Part shown: positions 11,838-22,986 of the stretch, one piece after another
How the letters are laid out: the number at the start of each line of letters is the position of its first letter
Position numbering within the stretch: position 1 is the first letter of the stretch
NCBI GenBank assembly: GCA_007922225.1
Contig: ML679966.1
Coordinates: 38,779,943 to 38,843,942 of the forward strand
DNA length: 64,000 nucleotides
Direction of reading: 5' to 3'
From: Emydura subglobosa
Taxonomy: Eukaryota > Chordata > Testudines > Chelidae
Program-made: the position numbers and the translations under genes
Notes under the pieces: model-generated
The model's database searches: none
Told to the model about the DNA's origin: nothing
What the model saw: the letters and a program-made list of their open reading frames with translations, nothing else

Positions 11838-12941
11838 TCATCGGCATGTCAGTTTCATGCCTGAGGTGTGTGGAAGGTTAGCAGTATAGAGGTTGAAGAG
11901 TGCAAGGGCCAAGACTGACCCTTGTGGGACACCATTTTTGCAAAGTCTTGTCTGGCTGGACTGTCCTTTGACTGCAAGGTGGAAGCAATGATTGGTGATG
12001 TTTTCTTGTATTACACGTGTCATATGACGGTCTTGGAGGCAATTATATAGCTTGCAGAGAAGGCCACTGAGCCAGACAGTGTCATGAGGAGAGGTCGATG
12101 AACATGGCACCACACTTTTGGTTGGACTCAAAAGCTGCTTCAATGCATTCTGTGGCTGCAAGGACCTGATCTTCTGTATTCCTGTTCTTCCTAAAGCTGG
12201 CTCACCTCTAAAGGTGAGGCTCAATCTCGGGCTCAATCCTGTTTAATATTAGGCGTTCCATAAGTTTAAATGGAACCGACAGGAGGGAAATGGGATGGTA
12301 GCTCTTTGGATCATTGTTTGGTTTGTGTGGTTTCAGAATGGCAACAATGTTGGCTCTTTTTTCCACAGGCGGGGAAATTTTGTTCTGGTTAGGCAATGTG
12401 ACATGAAGTTCCTCAGCCAGTCTAAAAGTAGAGGACCTGCATGGCTGAGCTGCTCGGGGGTAAGTTGTCAGGGCCTGGTGCCTTACTGGGCTTAAGGGTG
12501 TCAGTGCAGATTTGAATTCATATGAGGAAAATTCTCATGATAGGCCAAGGTCAGTAGGTGGGGAGTGGTTGCCTCCTTAAGCTTGTTTTTGACCAGGCAT
12601 GAGAAGGCTCTATCTGGGTGGGTGTATTTCACATTATTAATAAAGGGGTGTGCAATATTGTCAGAGACAGGGCATGGTTCTTGCTTCGCTGACTTCCCTA
12701 TGAGGCCATTGATTGTCTGTCACGCTTTCCGGCTTGAGTGGATGAAGTTGATTCCTTCAACTGTCTCTTTCCATCTTGTTTTCCTTGCTTCATCCAATCT
12801 AGCTTTTAGGTGGTGTGCAGCTTTGGTCACTTCCTCTTTATCTGGTGATCTTTTGAAAGTTCGATGTAATTGCTCACATTCTGCATTCCAACCTGGGTTG
12901 AAAGTCCTCCATCTGCTGTGAAGGATGCATGACTTGGACAC
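11838..12941 (-). pseudogene. LINE reverse transcriptase domain, broken
   Basis: The pieces run on the minus strand. 12,941-12,720 is the region before the fingers, ending FIHSSRKA. 12,396-12,208 contains VAILKPHKPNNDPKSYHPIS, RT motif 1 and 2 of non-LTR enzymes. 12,236-11,838 contains the DTVW stretch and NGVPQGSVLALALFNLYT, the conserved QGS motif. The catalytic box follows as ADDIII at about 11,845-11,830, but in a different frame, so a small indel separates it from the QGS frame. Several stops also occur. The enzyme would copy its own RNA at the nicked target. Confidence 0.8.
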
Positions 12942-13263
12942 AGTGACAATTCCATCACAAAAGGTAGAGTAAGTGCTATTAATGTCTAAAGAGTCTTAGT
13001 GGGGTAGAGTATGAACTAAATAATCAGTAAAGTTGCTGAAACGTTCCCAGTTGGCCTTGCAGAAATTCTACTTTTTAACAGGGAGTGAAGAAGTTGGGGT
13101 AAGTAGTGGGGTGCCTTTGAGGAGAACCTGTCTGTGATGGGAGAAGAGGAAACAGTCAAGGATTGTTCTAGTTAGTATATCATACGTGCTGCCACTCCAC
13201 CAGGTCAAGTCTGGGCTAGTTGATGTATTCCAGCAGCTTGAATAGAAAGTGCCCAGTCGTTTA

Positions 13264-13740
13264 TCATGGAGCAGTCAGGTCCAGTTTGGAGGCCCAATTG
13301 CTTAAAGTCTCCCCATTTGCTGTGGAGTAATTATAGCCCCAGTTGGTGTGCCGACAGTTGAAATCTCCCATGTACATGACGGGTGATGGAATAAATGGGA
13401 GGTCATTAGGTTGTAGTATAGTGGATGGGGGTTTATACACATTCACAATGGACAGGTCTTGTTCTTTCATGGTGTGCCATTGTAGCTCTATGCTTGGTGA
13501 AGACATAGCTATTGTTACGCAGTCATGTACAGTAGACCTCACATAGGAAGCGGTTTGATGATGGGGACTGTCTGTGAAGGCAAGAAGTTTGAAGCCTGGG
13601 ATACTAGTTCTACTCTTATGACACAGGTGCATCTCATGCAGCAATAAAGCCAGCACATTGGTAGCGTTGGCAATGTGTAAAAACACATCCTTCTTGGCAG
13701 GGCTGAAACCCTCACCATTCAGCTATAGGATCCTGGGGAC
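13264..13740 (-). pseudogene. LINE endonuclease domain (APE-type)
   Basis: The frame at 13,686-13,264 (140 residues) is the endonuclease N-terminal part of the LINE. Visible are LLLHEMH near residue 18, where the conserved catalytic glutamate of APE endonucleases lies, then IVNVYKPP near residue 80, and MGDFNCRHTNWGY at residues 106-118. In that last motif the GDFN aspartate and asparagine are active-site residues. Upstream in the same frame, LNGEGFSPAKKD extends the homology to about 13,730. The frame continues after a stop into TSPDLTW, the region of the last conserved endonuclease motifs. The domain would nick target DNA to prime reverse transcription. It is inactive as part of a broken ORF. 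Confidence 0.75.
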
Positions 13741-14032
13741 GGTTGAGAGTTTAAACTTCATAAAGAGGCAGAAGGTCAGCGCTGATCAATGCTCAATAGG
13801 AATCTCGAATAAGAATCTTGAAATCGAATTTACAACTAGTTAGCTGTCAATAAGATGTTTCTGGGGTGGAATTACAACTGACCTCAATTTTTGTCACCTT
13901 ACAGTTTAATTGTACTATTCTATCTATGAAAGTCCATGCAAACAGGAAAAATTAATAAATTTGGAATTACGGTTGCATCAGTTACACAAAGTAAATTATA
14001 TTTGTTTACCTTTTTCTGTTACAGTAATAATA

Positions 14033-14945
14033 GAATCATAGAAATATAGGGCTGGAAGGGAACTTCAGAAGTCATCAAGTCCTAACCTAGACCATCCCTG
14101 ATATTTGTCTAATCTGTTTTTAAGGACCCCTAGTACTTAACTGTCTGTAATTTAAATTAAGTTAATAGCTAACCTAAATCTCCCTTGCTGCACATTAAGT
14201 CCATTATTACTTATCCTCCAGTGGACATGAAGAACATTGATCAATGTCCTCTTTATAACAGCCCTTAACATATTTGAAGGCTATAATCTGGTCCCCCCAT
14301 ATCCCAGTCTTTTTTTCTCAAGACTAAACATGCCCAGTTTTTAACCTTTCTTCATAGGTCATGTTTTCTAAATTTTTTTATCATATTTGTTTGTCCAAAG
14401 GAGAGCATCTCTAATTTGTCCATATCTTTCCTAAAGTGTGGTGACCAGAATTGGACATAGTACGCCAGTTGAGGCCTCACCAGCATAAAAGTAGAATGGG
14501 ACAAATACCTCCATTGTTGTACATACAATAATCCTGTTAATACATCCCTAAATTACATTTACCTTTTTTGTATCTGCATAATGTTCTCATTCAATTTGTG
14601 ATCCACTGTAAGCCCCAGGTCCTTCTTAGCCATACTACATATAGCCAGTTACTCCCTGTTTTGGAGTTGTGCATTTAATTTTTTTCTCCCCTAAGTGTAG
14701 TACTTTACAGTGATCTCTACTGAATTTCATCCTGTTGATATGAAACAAATTTTCCAATTTAGCAAGGTCCTTTTAAATTCCAATCTTTTTTTCTAAAGTG
14801 ATTGAAACCCCTCCTATCTTGGTGTCATCTGCACATTTTATAAACATATTCTCTCCACTCCATTGTCTAAGTCATTAATGAAAATACTGAATAGTGGAGA
14901 CCCCCTATCCATTGGGCCAGTAATCCTGTCAAAGAAGGAAATAAG
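14033..14945 (-). mobile_element. CR1 LINE fragment, minus strand
   Basis: Begins with the antisense CR1 3' tail (AGAATCATAGAAATATAGGG) and runs through the 3' UTR into the antisense of the reverse transcriptase C-terminus, for example around 14,430-14,470 (GTGGTGACCAGAATTGGACA). The 5' boundary near 14,945 is approximate. It is 5'-truncated and has no intact frame. Confidence 0.8.
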
Positions 14946-16450
14946 GCACGGCTTGCAACAGTAGTAGACTTAAACTCTGAAGGATGACTTATTTTTTCGC
15001 ATTGTTTTCCCTTTTAATTTCTGATGCTTGTCAGAGAGTTTACAGTTATTCTTACTACAAATTGCCCATTAAGGATAAATAATGTAGGGAGCTGTCCCTG
15101 TAGCTATACACCCACAAAGTCACCCACTCTTTCCTTGTTAGTGGTTGTGTAATATTGCATACATGGTGCAATAATGGTTCCTCTGGAAATGCTTGGAGAC
15201 TGATAGGGCAAAGAAGAACATTTGCTGTGTACCACCTACATATATGACCACTTGACTCTGGAGAAAAATTAGAGAGCTGCTGAATATTCTCCGTAATTGG
15301 AGTTTGGATCACAGGGTCAAGCTTTCAAGGAGGAAAGGCTAAAATACTATTCACCTGCTGCCAGGAGAGTTCCCCTAGCTGTGTCTGGAACACTGTCATT
15401 GAGAAGATGAATGACAAGTCCCTCTCCCCTACACCCCGCCTGTCCCCATGCTTATTGATTCTTTTTTCCTTTGCCCCTATTGCTGTCTCTGGTATTCAGA
15501 ATCCTTGTGAGAGACTACATGGATCCAGAAAGGCCCTACATTCATCCCTTCCACTGAGAGGTTGCTCCACCCATCCTCTGATCCATATATTTCAAACTTT
15601 TCATTACATTTATGTAGTAAGAAGAAAAAAAAATTCCTTTACAGAGATTTCATTTTCTAAAGCTAAGTCAGTTTAATATTTTTCTATCGAATCTCCAATG
15701 ACAGCAAATTACAGACTTCAGAATGGGAGAGCATGATAATTAAAGTTATTACAAATTAATTTTATCAGTAGTTATAAATCTTTAATTTTCTTAAACACAA
15801 AATAAAATCTCATTAAAATATAGTATATAAACATAGCATTTGAACTTTAAGAACTAGTGGAATTTTTCATGGTACTTTGATAAAAAATGAAATAATAACT
15901 GATAATTAATTTAAAATTATCCCTTTAGTTATATTCCCCCCCACTTACTTTTATTTGACACTTCTTGCAAAAAAGGTAAACGATCTGTGATCTGTCCTTT
16001 GACCATACTGTTTTTCATTGTGTTTATCCCTAGAATGTCAGTTGTACATAGCTAACTTTTGTTCTATAGAGGGTCATATAGCTAAAAAATTAACGGAAGA
16101 TACATCCACCAAGGAGAAGCTGCTGAGTTTAATATGACAGAAAATCCATCATGGCACAAACACTATCCCTGACTTCTGTGGGGATGGGAGAGAGAACAAG
16201 ATCCTAACTAAATACCCCTGTACCTAAAGGACAGTTCCCTGAGATGGGAAAGAGAAAATCAGGAATTCAGATCTCATTTTAAGTCCTGTTTCAATTTCTC
16301 ACGCACTTCACTACACTTATTATTGACTCCGGCCGTGAACCTGAACCTTGAAGACACTTAGGGAAGATCTGCTGATTCCGATTTCCCCCATGTTTTCTCC
16401 ACTGAAAATGGTAGCATACAGCTTATACAAGATCACTGCAGGCCCAGAAC
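14946..16450. other. Unassigned sequence
   Basis: No gene, RNA or repeat recognised. Short reading frames at 15,055-15,312 and 15,407-15,676 have no domain or repeat signature. Confidence 0.5.
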
Positions 16451-16714
16451 CTAGGGCTTGGTCTACACTTACCTGGCGTTTCGGCGGCAGTTGACAGGAA
16501 TTACGCAAGCTACGCAGATTAGCATGTATAACTCCCGTCGACTGCTGTGCTTCTCTTCTGCACGCCATCTTCACTACACTGTGCCACTTGAGGAGGCGGT
16601 TTTAGTACGTCACTTCCTGATTGATTGAGTGGGTCCACACTGACCGCTTAATCGATCCAGATAAGTCGATCTGACGGCTGCAACTTTGCTGCTATCAGTG
16701 TAGACATACCCTAG
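16451..16714 (+). mobile_element. Harbinger-like MITE, 264 bp
   Basis: Left end GGGCTTGGTCTACACTTACC and right end, inverted, GGGTATGTCTACACTGATAG are matching terminal repeats. CTA/TAG sits at both borders as a possible 3-bp target duplication. The interior contains short self-complementary stretches and CG-containing motifs such as GTCGACTGC. A second copy lies in opposite orientation at 27,822-28,104. Confidence 0.7.
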
Positions 16715-16889
16715 GTCTCTAATGTGACCAACCCCATCTTGTCCACTGAATCATGCTGCCTTTCCATTTGCAAAACAGTTTGGTTATCCCATTCCTAGCC
16801 TATATAAACCACGCTCCTTGGAGCCAGGATTTTTGATCATCAATATTCTACTGCTGACTAGTTGCCTAATCCACTAGGAAAATGCCTCC

Positions 16890-16990
16890 AAGGGCTAGGC
16901 TACAAATGGGCTGCCAGTTACTTCTGTTGTTCAAATAATGTCTAAGCTGGGGATCTGAAGGTCAAGGGGTTCAGTCCTTGCTGCTGATCT
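16890..16990 (+). repeat. tRNA-derived SINE head, degraded
   Basis: GGGGTTCAGTCCTTGCTG at about 16,966-16,983 resembles a polymerase III B box (GGTTCRANTCC). It is preceded by CTGAAGGTC, and a weak A-box-like stretch lies about 50 bp upstream. The arrangement matches the 5' head of a tRNA-derived SINE. The tail is not delimited. Confidence 0.4.
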
Positions 16991-17227
16991 GGATGGGAGA
17001 ATTGTATGGTTGCATGTCAGTCACACAGTAAGACTTATTTACAAATTTTGTACTAAAAATCTAAGGTGTATGATGTTTGCTGCATGACTCATCAAAATGT
17101 TTCACACTTGTCATTTGTCACACATTTTGCTTGTGTAACTCACTGGTCTGTGTGTGTGTGTATGTGTGTTCTCTCTGTGGCTAATCCCCAGGGGAGGTAA
17201 GTCTGAGACAGCTCTTAGGGTGAGAGG

Positions 17228-17593
17228 TAGGGATATGTGGCTAAACGTTTAAACGGTAAGCAGCAGTCTTACTGTTTACTAATTAGTTTGTGTTGCCCTC
17301 GGGGGAGGTGCCAAACCTGGCATGGCTCCCCGCTGAGTGAGAGCTGCCCAGCTGCAGCTCTGCATGCGTGGTGGTCTGAAGGTGGATCTGCACTGGTTCA
17401 GCTCTCCCTGTCAAGCGAGTGCTGCCTCAGTAAGCGCATGCCTGGGGGGCAGCTGCGCATGTAGAGCCGCAGCTGGGCAGTTCTCACTTCTCCAGTGTGG
17501 CTCCCCCCCCTGCGCGTGCAGAGCTAAACTGTTTAAACTTTCTATTTTTAGAAGTTTAAATGGATTGTTAGTTAAACACATTTTACATCCCTA
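17228..17593. mobile_element. hAT-like MITE with TAGGGAT termini
   Basis: Left end TAGGGATATGTGGCTAAACG and right end, inverted, TAGGGATGTAAAATGTGTTT are terminal repeats. They continue into GTTTAAAC/TTTAAACTT-rich stretches on both sides. The middle is GC-rich (CAGCTGCAGC, GCGCATG). The element is about 366 bp with no coding capacity. The flanks GTGAGAGG and AAGGAGAG do not form a clean target duplication. Confidence 0.65.
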
Positions 17594-17599
17594 AGGAGA

Positions 17600-17700
17600 G
17601 CCTGTCTCTTTAGTAGAAGCTGTAAAAACTTGTACTTTTAACTCTGGAGGTCACTGGTTCAATTTCCAGTTTTGGCCAACGTGGCAGCTATCACACTTGC
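17600..17700 (+). repeat. tRNA-derived SINE head
   Basis: GGTTCAATTTCC at 17,656-17,667 is a good B box, preceded by AACTCTGGAGGTCACT and by a degraded A-box region (TCTTTAGTAGAAGC, near 17,607). The layout matches the SINE heads at 16,890 (+) and 39,592 (-). The right limit is unclear. Confidence 0.5.
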
Positions 17701-18828
17701 AGGTGTGTCCCACGTTGGCTTGTATGAGCCATGCTTTATACAGGCAAGAATAGGAGGGGTAGAGGAAGGGGGAATGCAACAGGTAGATCTTCTCTTGTAA
17801 TGCATGCATATACACCCAGCAGCCTGTATCCAATTTCCAGAAGTCCTTGGGAGGCTCTGACACCTTCACCGAGGCTCCCTCCAGCTGAAAGTTTTATCAT
17901 CCCTTCTAAACATGGAATGTTTGCTCCTGTTATACTTATATTTAGTAAATTTTAAATGAGGATAAAATATTATAAACAAAGGTTTTAGTGAGACGTATCA
18001 CAGTCCCTCTAAGACTTCAGGCATAGTAAGAGCCACTTCAGCAGTACACTTTCTCCCTTTGATTCCAGGGAGATGCAGCTCCCTTCCTCCCTGACTCTAA
18101 GGAGCCATTCTCTGATGTACACCAAAACTATGTTTAAAAAACTAGACACATAAGGAAATGAGCAAAGAAATGCTTAGTGGCACTTAAGGCTGCAGCAGGA
18201 TACACTCCATCCATGTCAAACCTGAAAAAAATAGCAACAAATTAAAGAAAGAGACTTGTGAATTCCTTTCTACTTTTAAATTAACTGCAAGTCTTTTCCC
18301 TTAACTTACTACTACTTCTTGTCCAGGTTGGGATGGGTGCAGTGCATCCTGCTGCAATCTTAACTACCATTAAATGTGGTCTTTGTTCTCTTATTGTGTA
18401 TATATTACACTTCAAAAGGAGCAAAGGCCAGATACAGTATAATGTATCCAACAAGCTATACCCTGTCATGAATTTTGGCTCTGCAGTAGCCCATCCTATT
18501 CAGAGGTCATTTTGCCATGAAAGCACTCTCATGGACAATTCAGGCAAGGCCTTCCACACTCCACTGTTACATATTTTAGAAATGTGTCTAATCCAACTGT
18601 GGCCAAAAAAACCCTGAGAATACTTGTGTATGGCCTCAGGCAGGGCCTGAGTCCCTGAAAGCCAGTAATATTTTAAAAGTTTGATATGGCTGGAATTTGT
18701 TTCCTACCTCCCATCAATGATTTCTACTGCAGATGAATTTGCTCCTTCTTACCATACTTGTGTGGGTGGTTCCTCCCCACATCTGGAAAGGTTCTTCTAA
18801 CCATCTAAGATGGAATGGCCTATCTTAG
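17701..18828. other. Unassigned sequence
   Basis: No recognised gene or repeat. Reading frames at 17,731-17,955 and 18,333-18,617 lack motifs. Confidence 0.45.
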
Positions 18829-20250
18829 AGTCATAGAAATGTAGAGCTAGAAGGAACCTTGAGAAATCCTCTAGTCCAACCACGTGAACTGAGGCAAGAC
18901 CAAGTATAACTAGATCATCCCTGACAGATATTTGTTTAACCTGTTCGTCATAACCTCCCATAACCTGTTCAGTATTGAACTACCCTCATAGTTAGAAAAC
19001 TTTTCCACATATCTAACTTAAATTTCCCATACTACCGATTAAACTGGTTGGTACTTGTCCTACTGTCAGTGGACATGAAGAACAGTTTATCATCTTCTTT
19101 AGAACAGCCCATGACACATTTGAAGACTATCATCAGGTCCCACACTGCCTTCTTTTCTCAAGACTAAGCATACCCAATTCTTTCAACCTTTAAACCATAG
19201 TTCAATTTTTCTAAACCTTTTATCATTTTTCTTTCTCTTCATTGGACTCGCTCTCCAATTTGTCCATATCTTCCTTAAAGTGTGGCATTCAAAACTGGAC
19301 ACCATACTCCAATTGAGGCCTCACCAGTGCTGAGTAGACCAGAACAGTTATCTCTCATGTCTTACTTATGATACTCCTTTTAACACATCCCAGAATATTA
19401 GCCTTTTCTCTGACTGCATTATATTCTTTGCTCATGTTCAATCTGTGATTCATTATAACACCCAGATCTGTAGTACTATTGCCTAGCCAGTTGTTTTGGA
19501 GTACTGCACTTGATTTTTCCTTCCTAAGTGAATTATTTTCCAGTTATCTTCATTGAATTTCATCTTGTTGATATCAGACCAATTCTCTAATTTATCAAAG
19601 TCCTTTTGAATTATAATCCTGTCATTCAAAGTGCTTGCAACACCTCGCAGCTTGGTGTCCTCTGCAAATTTAATAAGCACATTCTCCATTCCATTACACA
19701 GGTAATTAATGAAAATATTGAATAAGGCTAGACTGATTCCTGTAAGAGCCTACTAGATATGTTCTCCAATTTGACAGTGAATCATTGATCATTACTCTTA
19801 AGTGTGTTTTTTTTTTTCCAACCAGTTTTGCACCCACCTTATAGTAATGTAATTTAGATACCATTTCCCTAGTTTGCTTCTGAGAATGTCATGTGAGACT
19901 GTGTCAAAAGCCTTATTAAAGTCAATATGTATCACATCTACTGCTTCCTCTCCATCCACTAGACCAGTTACTTTGTCAAAGAAGGGAATTAGATTACTTT
20001 TGTCATTTATTTGTTCAAGCCAAATCCATGTTGTCTATTGCTCATCACCCTATTATGTGGTAGGTGCATAACTTACTTAATAATTATTTCCAGTATGTTT
20101 CCAGGTATCAAACTTAGGCTCACTGGTCTATAATTCTCCAGTTACTTTTTGTTCCATAGCTGCACCAACTATAACTGAGGATCTAACTACAGTTTCTCCT
20201 TCATCATTTGTTTTGAAAATTGTGGACCTAAATTTCTAACTCACTGGCAA
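18829..20250 (-). mobile_element. CR1 LINE copy, minus strand, 1.4 kb
   Basis: Starts with the antisense CR1 end (GAGTCATAGAAATGTAGAGC) and continues through the 3' UTR and into the reverse transcriptase in reverse. It reaches the antisense of the palm (19,483-19,689) and fingers (around 19,900-20,200, including GTCAAAGAAGGGAATTAG). It is 5'-truncated, ending beside an A/C-rich simple tract at 20,250. Scattered indels break the frame. Confidence 0.85.
19483..19689 (-). pseudogene. CR1 reverse transcriptase palm fragment
   Basis: Sixty-eight residues with KFAEDTKLRGVA, which corresponds to the CR1 catalytic box KFADDTKLGGVA with the first aspartate changed to glutamate. It is followed by KDFDKLENW and KIIHLGRKN, which continue the CR1 palm. 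The flanking frames carry stops, so it is a dead copy. Confidence 0.8.
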
Positions 20251-20294
20251 AAAAAAAAAAAAACCAAAAAAACCCCCCCAAAAAAAAAAAACCT
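20248..20294. repeat. A/C-rich simple tract
   Basis: Runs of A interrupted by CC and a C7 run. It abuts the 5'-truncated end of the CR1 copy on its left. Confidence 0.8.
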
Positions 20295-20710
20295 GGCAGC
20301 TGGTTATGGAATTGAATGATTGACATTTCAGAACTATTTAAAAAAGATGGAAATCTGACCGTTTTAGAGACTTAAACATTTAAAACTAAGTTTCCACATT
20401 TAAATTTATCAGCTAATCAAATTGCTCCTCTTGTTGTGCAAGACTAATTGCACCACATGTGGTATTCTGTGAGTAATTGCGGTAATGGAAGCTAACGCAT
20501 TGTCAGTTTTTTTTTTTCTTTCCCAGTATATAGCAATGATATAAAAGCAGTAGCTAAACAGCATCTTTTAATGTGTCGTCAATAATGGAGTTAATGCAAC
20601 ATTATTTCTCACTAACTGCTTGATGTATAATCTAATCTTTCCTTTTTTGTAATGGATGGAAGGAGGCAGAGCTACATTCTTTCAATGAGGAAATTATGTG
20701 AAATGGCTCT
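20295..20710. other. Unassigned AT-rich sequence
   Basis: No recognised feature apart from a T run near 20,508. Confidence 0.45.
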
Positions 20711-21049
20711 TAAGTCTCAATCCACAAAAGAACATGGGAGTTGCAACCTTCAGTGTCACAGCACTTAACTTTTAGATGCTTAGAAAATCCCAGGAACAAT
20801 ACTAACATCCACAAAGCCTGAGTTAGGCACCCTATACAGTGAATGAGGAGAGAGAGAAGCCTAAGAATGTGATTCACAAAAGGCAGTAGTCTAGGCAGGG
20901 AGCCTCCTAAACTAGTCACTGGGCGATGATGAGAAAAGGTGTGTGACCTAGTATCCTGCTGCTGGAGATGGGCACCTATGTCCAGACTGCAGAGAACTGC
21001 CTGTCTTTTCTGAAACCCAGGTTCAGGTCTGGTGCTTGAGTGGGAGAAA

Positions 21050-21110
21050 GGATTTGAAAAGGGGTCACCCCCTTATCAGGAGGGTGTTCTAACCACTGGC
21101 CTATGGGATA
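21050..21110 (-). repeat. tRNA-like module 1
   Basis: On the minus strand TAGGCCAGTGGTTAGAAC is A-box-like. CCTTTTCAAATCC, about 35 nt further, is a weak B box. It is the most diverged B box of the three. Confidence 0.45.
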
Positions 21111-21185
21111 TTGTGATGTGGAGCTCCGTCAGATTCTCCTGTTGAAGCTGTTCCATTGTGTATAAATGAAAGAATGATTGGATCA

Positions 21186-21247
21186 GTGGGACTGGAGCTT
21201 GGGGGTCTCTCCTCCCAGGTGGATGCCTTAACCACCAGATTACAAAG
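21186..21247 (-). repeat. tRNA-like module 2
   Basis: On the minus strand TAATCTGGTGGTTAAGGC is A-box-like, followed by CACCTGGGAGG and a B-box-like AAGCTCCAGTCCC. Confidence 0.45.
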
Positions 21248-21348
21248 TCATTCTCACTTTTTTGCTTGAACATATGCATGCTCTCTCTGTCTCTCTCTGG
21301 CCCAAAGACTGTTCCACTGTGGATAAATAGCTAATAAGACAGAGTGGA

Positions 21349-21405
21349 GAATTGAACCTGGCTGTCCAACATCCCAGGCAAGTACTCTAACCACTGGGCT
21401 AAAAG
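21349..21405 (-). repeat. tRNA-like module 3
   Basis: The best preserved module. On the minus strand it has TAGCCCAGTGGTTAGAGTAC, then TGCCTGGGATG and CCAGGTTCAATTCTCC. Both internal promoter boxes are nearly canonical. There is no proper acceptor stem, so it is not a functional tRNA gene. Confidence 0.55.
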
Positions 21406-22007
21406 TTATAAGGTGGCATCTTTATCTCCTCCTTGGCCAGATTTTGAATGTGACCTGGTCCGCTAGATAGCCTCTGAGCAGATGTTCTGGACTGGGTCAT
21501 GCACATGAGATAGGTGAACGGCCTAATGGCCTATCGTCCAGCAGTTTATGGATTGTTTATGGAATTTAGTCCAGAGATAGATATCCAGAGGCCTAGTGCG
21601 AGTCAGCAATGAACATTCCCATCAGCAGAAACTTAGAAATCTTGCAAACTGAAAAATTAGGCTCTGACTGAGTTTAGGCACCTACAGGGTGCACTGGGAG
21701 TCTTGTGGAACCTAACGTTAGGAGTTAGGTGCCTAGGAATTAGCTGCCTAAAACCTCATCTGGATTTTAGGTGCTTAAATACCTTTGTGGATTGTGGCCT
21801 AGTGAAAATCCCATAGTTGATGGATTTCTAAAAGTATTTATTTTAAAACTCATTTTGTGAATTTCCCTTTGAGTGGAAGCAAGATTCTTTTTAGGATCAA
21901 ATTTTACCCTCATTGAGGGCAATGTGGAGCCACCTTGCTGAGAAATTTGGATGGAAATTGTACCTTTAGAGTGCATTTACGCTGCTCAAATTTTATGGCA
22001 GTGTGTA

Positions 22008-22314
22008 GGGAACACACACTGCATACCTCCTCACATGGGTAGATGCTGAGGCACTGCTTAGGCAAACAAAGTACAGACAGCCACACCAAAACCCTAAGGT
22101 ATATACCCTACTCAGTTCTCTACGTGTGTGTAGTTCCCGGAGCCTTTCCTGCTATTTCCTCACTGCAGTGAAAGGATCCGGCAGTGGGGAGCTGCCTGAG
22201 CCTGTCACTGCTGCATGTAGCTACACCCCAGTGCACTGACACAGCCTGCTTTTCACTGCAGCATGTAGCTACGCATGCCCTGCATGCCACCACCAGTAGT
22301 ATGCAGTGTAGACC
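22008..22314. repeat. MITE-like palindromic element
   Basis: GAACACACACTGCATACC on the left mirrors GTAGTATGCAGTGTAGACC on the right. CATGTAGCTACACC and CATGTAGCTACGCATG recur inside. No target duplication was identified. Confidence 0.45.
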
Positions 22315-22384
22315 TTTTGAAAAGCAGAAAATACAGTAATAATGAAATTTCAGCTAGCATCATATTGAATGTATATATGTTATC

Positions 22385-22986
22385 TCAGGAAGGGATGCAG
22401 AGATGTGTCCTGGAACTCTCACGAGAGAGAGAATTCTTGATTTAGTCCCAAGTGGAGCACAAGATCTGGTCCAGGAGGTGAGTACAGCTGAGCAGGTTGG
22501 TAATATCAACTATAATGTAATTAAATTTAACCTCCTCCTAGGAGTAAAATTGTCAAAGAAACCCACCATGATAGTATTTAACTTCAAGAAGGGGAACTAC
22601 ATAAAAATGAGGTAGCTATTTAAAAGGAAATTAAAAGGAACAGTAACAAGGGTGAAATGCCTGTAAACTGCATGGAGACTAATTAAAAACACAATAATAG
22701 AGGCTCAAACTAAAAGCATAACTGGGTTCAAAAAAGAATAAGATAAGTTCATGGAAGATAGGTCCATCAGTGATTATTAAGATGGTCAGGGAAGCAACCC
22801 CGTGCTTCGGGTGTCCATAAACCTCTAACTGCCAGAAGCTGGGACTGGATGATGGGAGGGATCCCTGAAAATTGTCTTGTTCTGTTAATTCCTTCTGAAG
22901 CATTTCACATTGGCCACTCAGAAGACAGGATATTGGGTTAGATGGACTATTAATCTGAGTCAGTATGGCTGTTCTTATGTTCTAAG
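22385..22986 (+). mobile_element. CR1/L3-like LINE remnant, plus strand, internally deleted
   Basis: The left part (22,385-22,670) resembles the endonuclease end and linker of CR1-type elements, with NINYNVIKFNLLL in the frame starting 22,403. It then jumps to the CR1 3' end at about 22,700-22,986, recognisable by TTGGGTTAGATGGACTATTA and GTATGGCTGTTCTTATGTTC. The reverse transcriptase between them is missing. The 3' end is on the right, giving plus orientation. Confidence 0.65.

Larger units (their letters stand above)
10766..13850 (-). mobile_element. Jockey/CR1-superfamily LINE, nearly complete ORF2, minus strand
   Basis: Reading the minus strand from about 13,730 to 10,770 gives an almost continuous LINE ORF2. 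In order these are an APE-type endonuclease, a linker, a reverse transcriptase with fingers, palm and ADD box, a long thumb/C-terminal region, and a short cysteine-rich motif. The 3' end at about 10,780 is followed by a small ACAACAACAAAAA-type tail. Stops and frameshifts are scattered, for example just before the ADD box. The protein is clearly unlike the CR1 copies elsewhere in this window. From recall, it is closest to the mobile-element-jockey type ORFs common in invertebrates and fish; the clade name is inference. Confidence 0.8.
20711..21800. mobile_element. TIR-bounded repeat with three tRNA-like modules
   Basis: The left end carries CTCAATCCACAAAAG and the right end, inverted, CACAATCCACAAAGG, giving matching terminal repeats about 1.09 kb apart. 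Inside, on the minus strand, are three stretches that each look like a tRNA gene: an A-box-like TAGCCCAGTGGTTAGAG type motif followed 40-50 nt later by a B-box-like GGTTCAATTC type motif. They lie near 21,050-21,110, 21,186-21,247 and 21,349-21,405. Short words such as TTAGGCACCT/AGGTGCCTA recur near both ends. No protein is coded. It could be a MITE that captured a SINE array, or a fold-back built on SINEs. Confidence 0.55.

Noticed and set aside
21349..21405. Functional tRNA gene
   Set aside because: A and B boxes are good, but no acceptor stem or intact cloverleaf can be formed, and two more diverged copies lie beside it.
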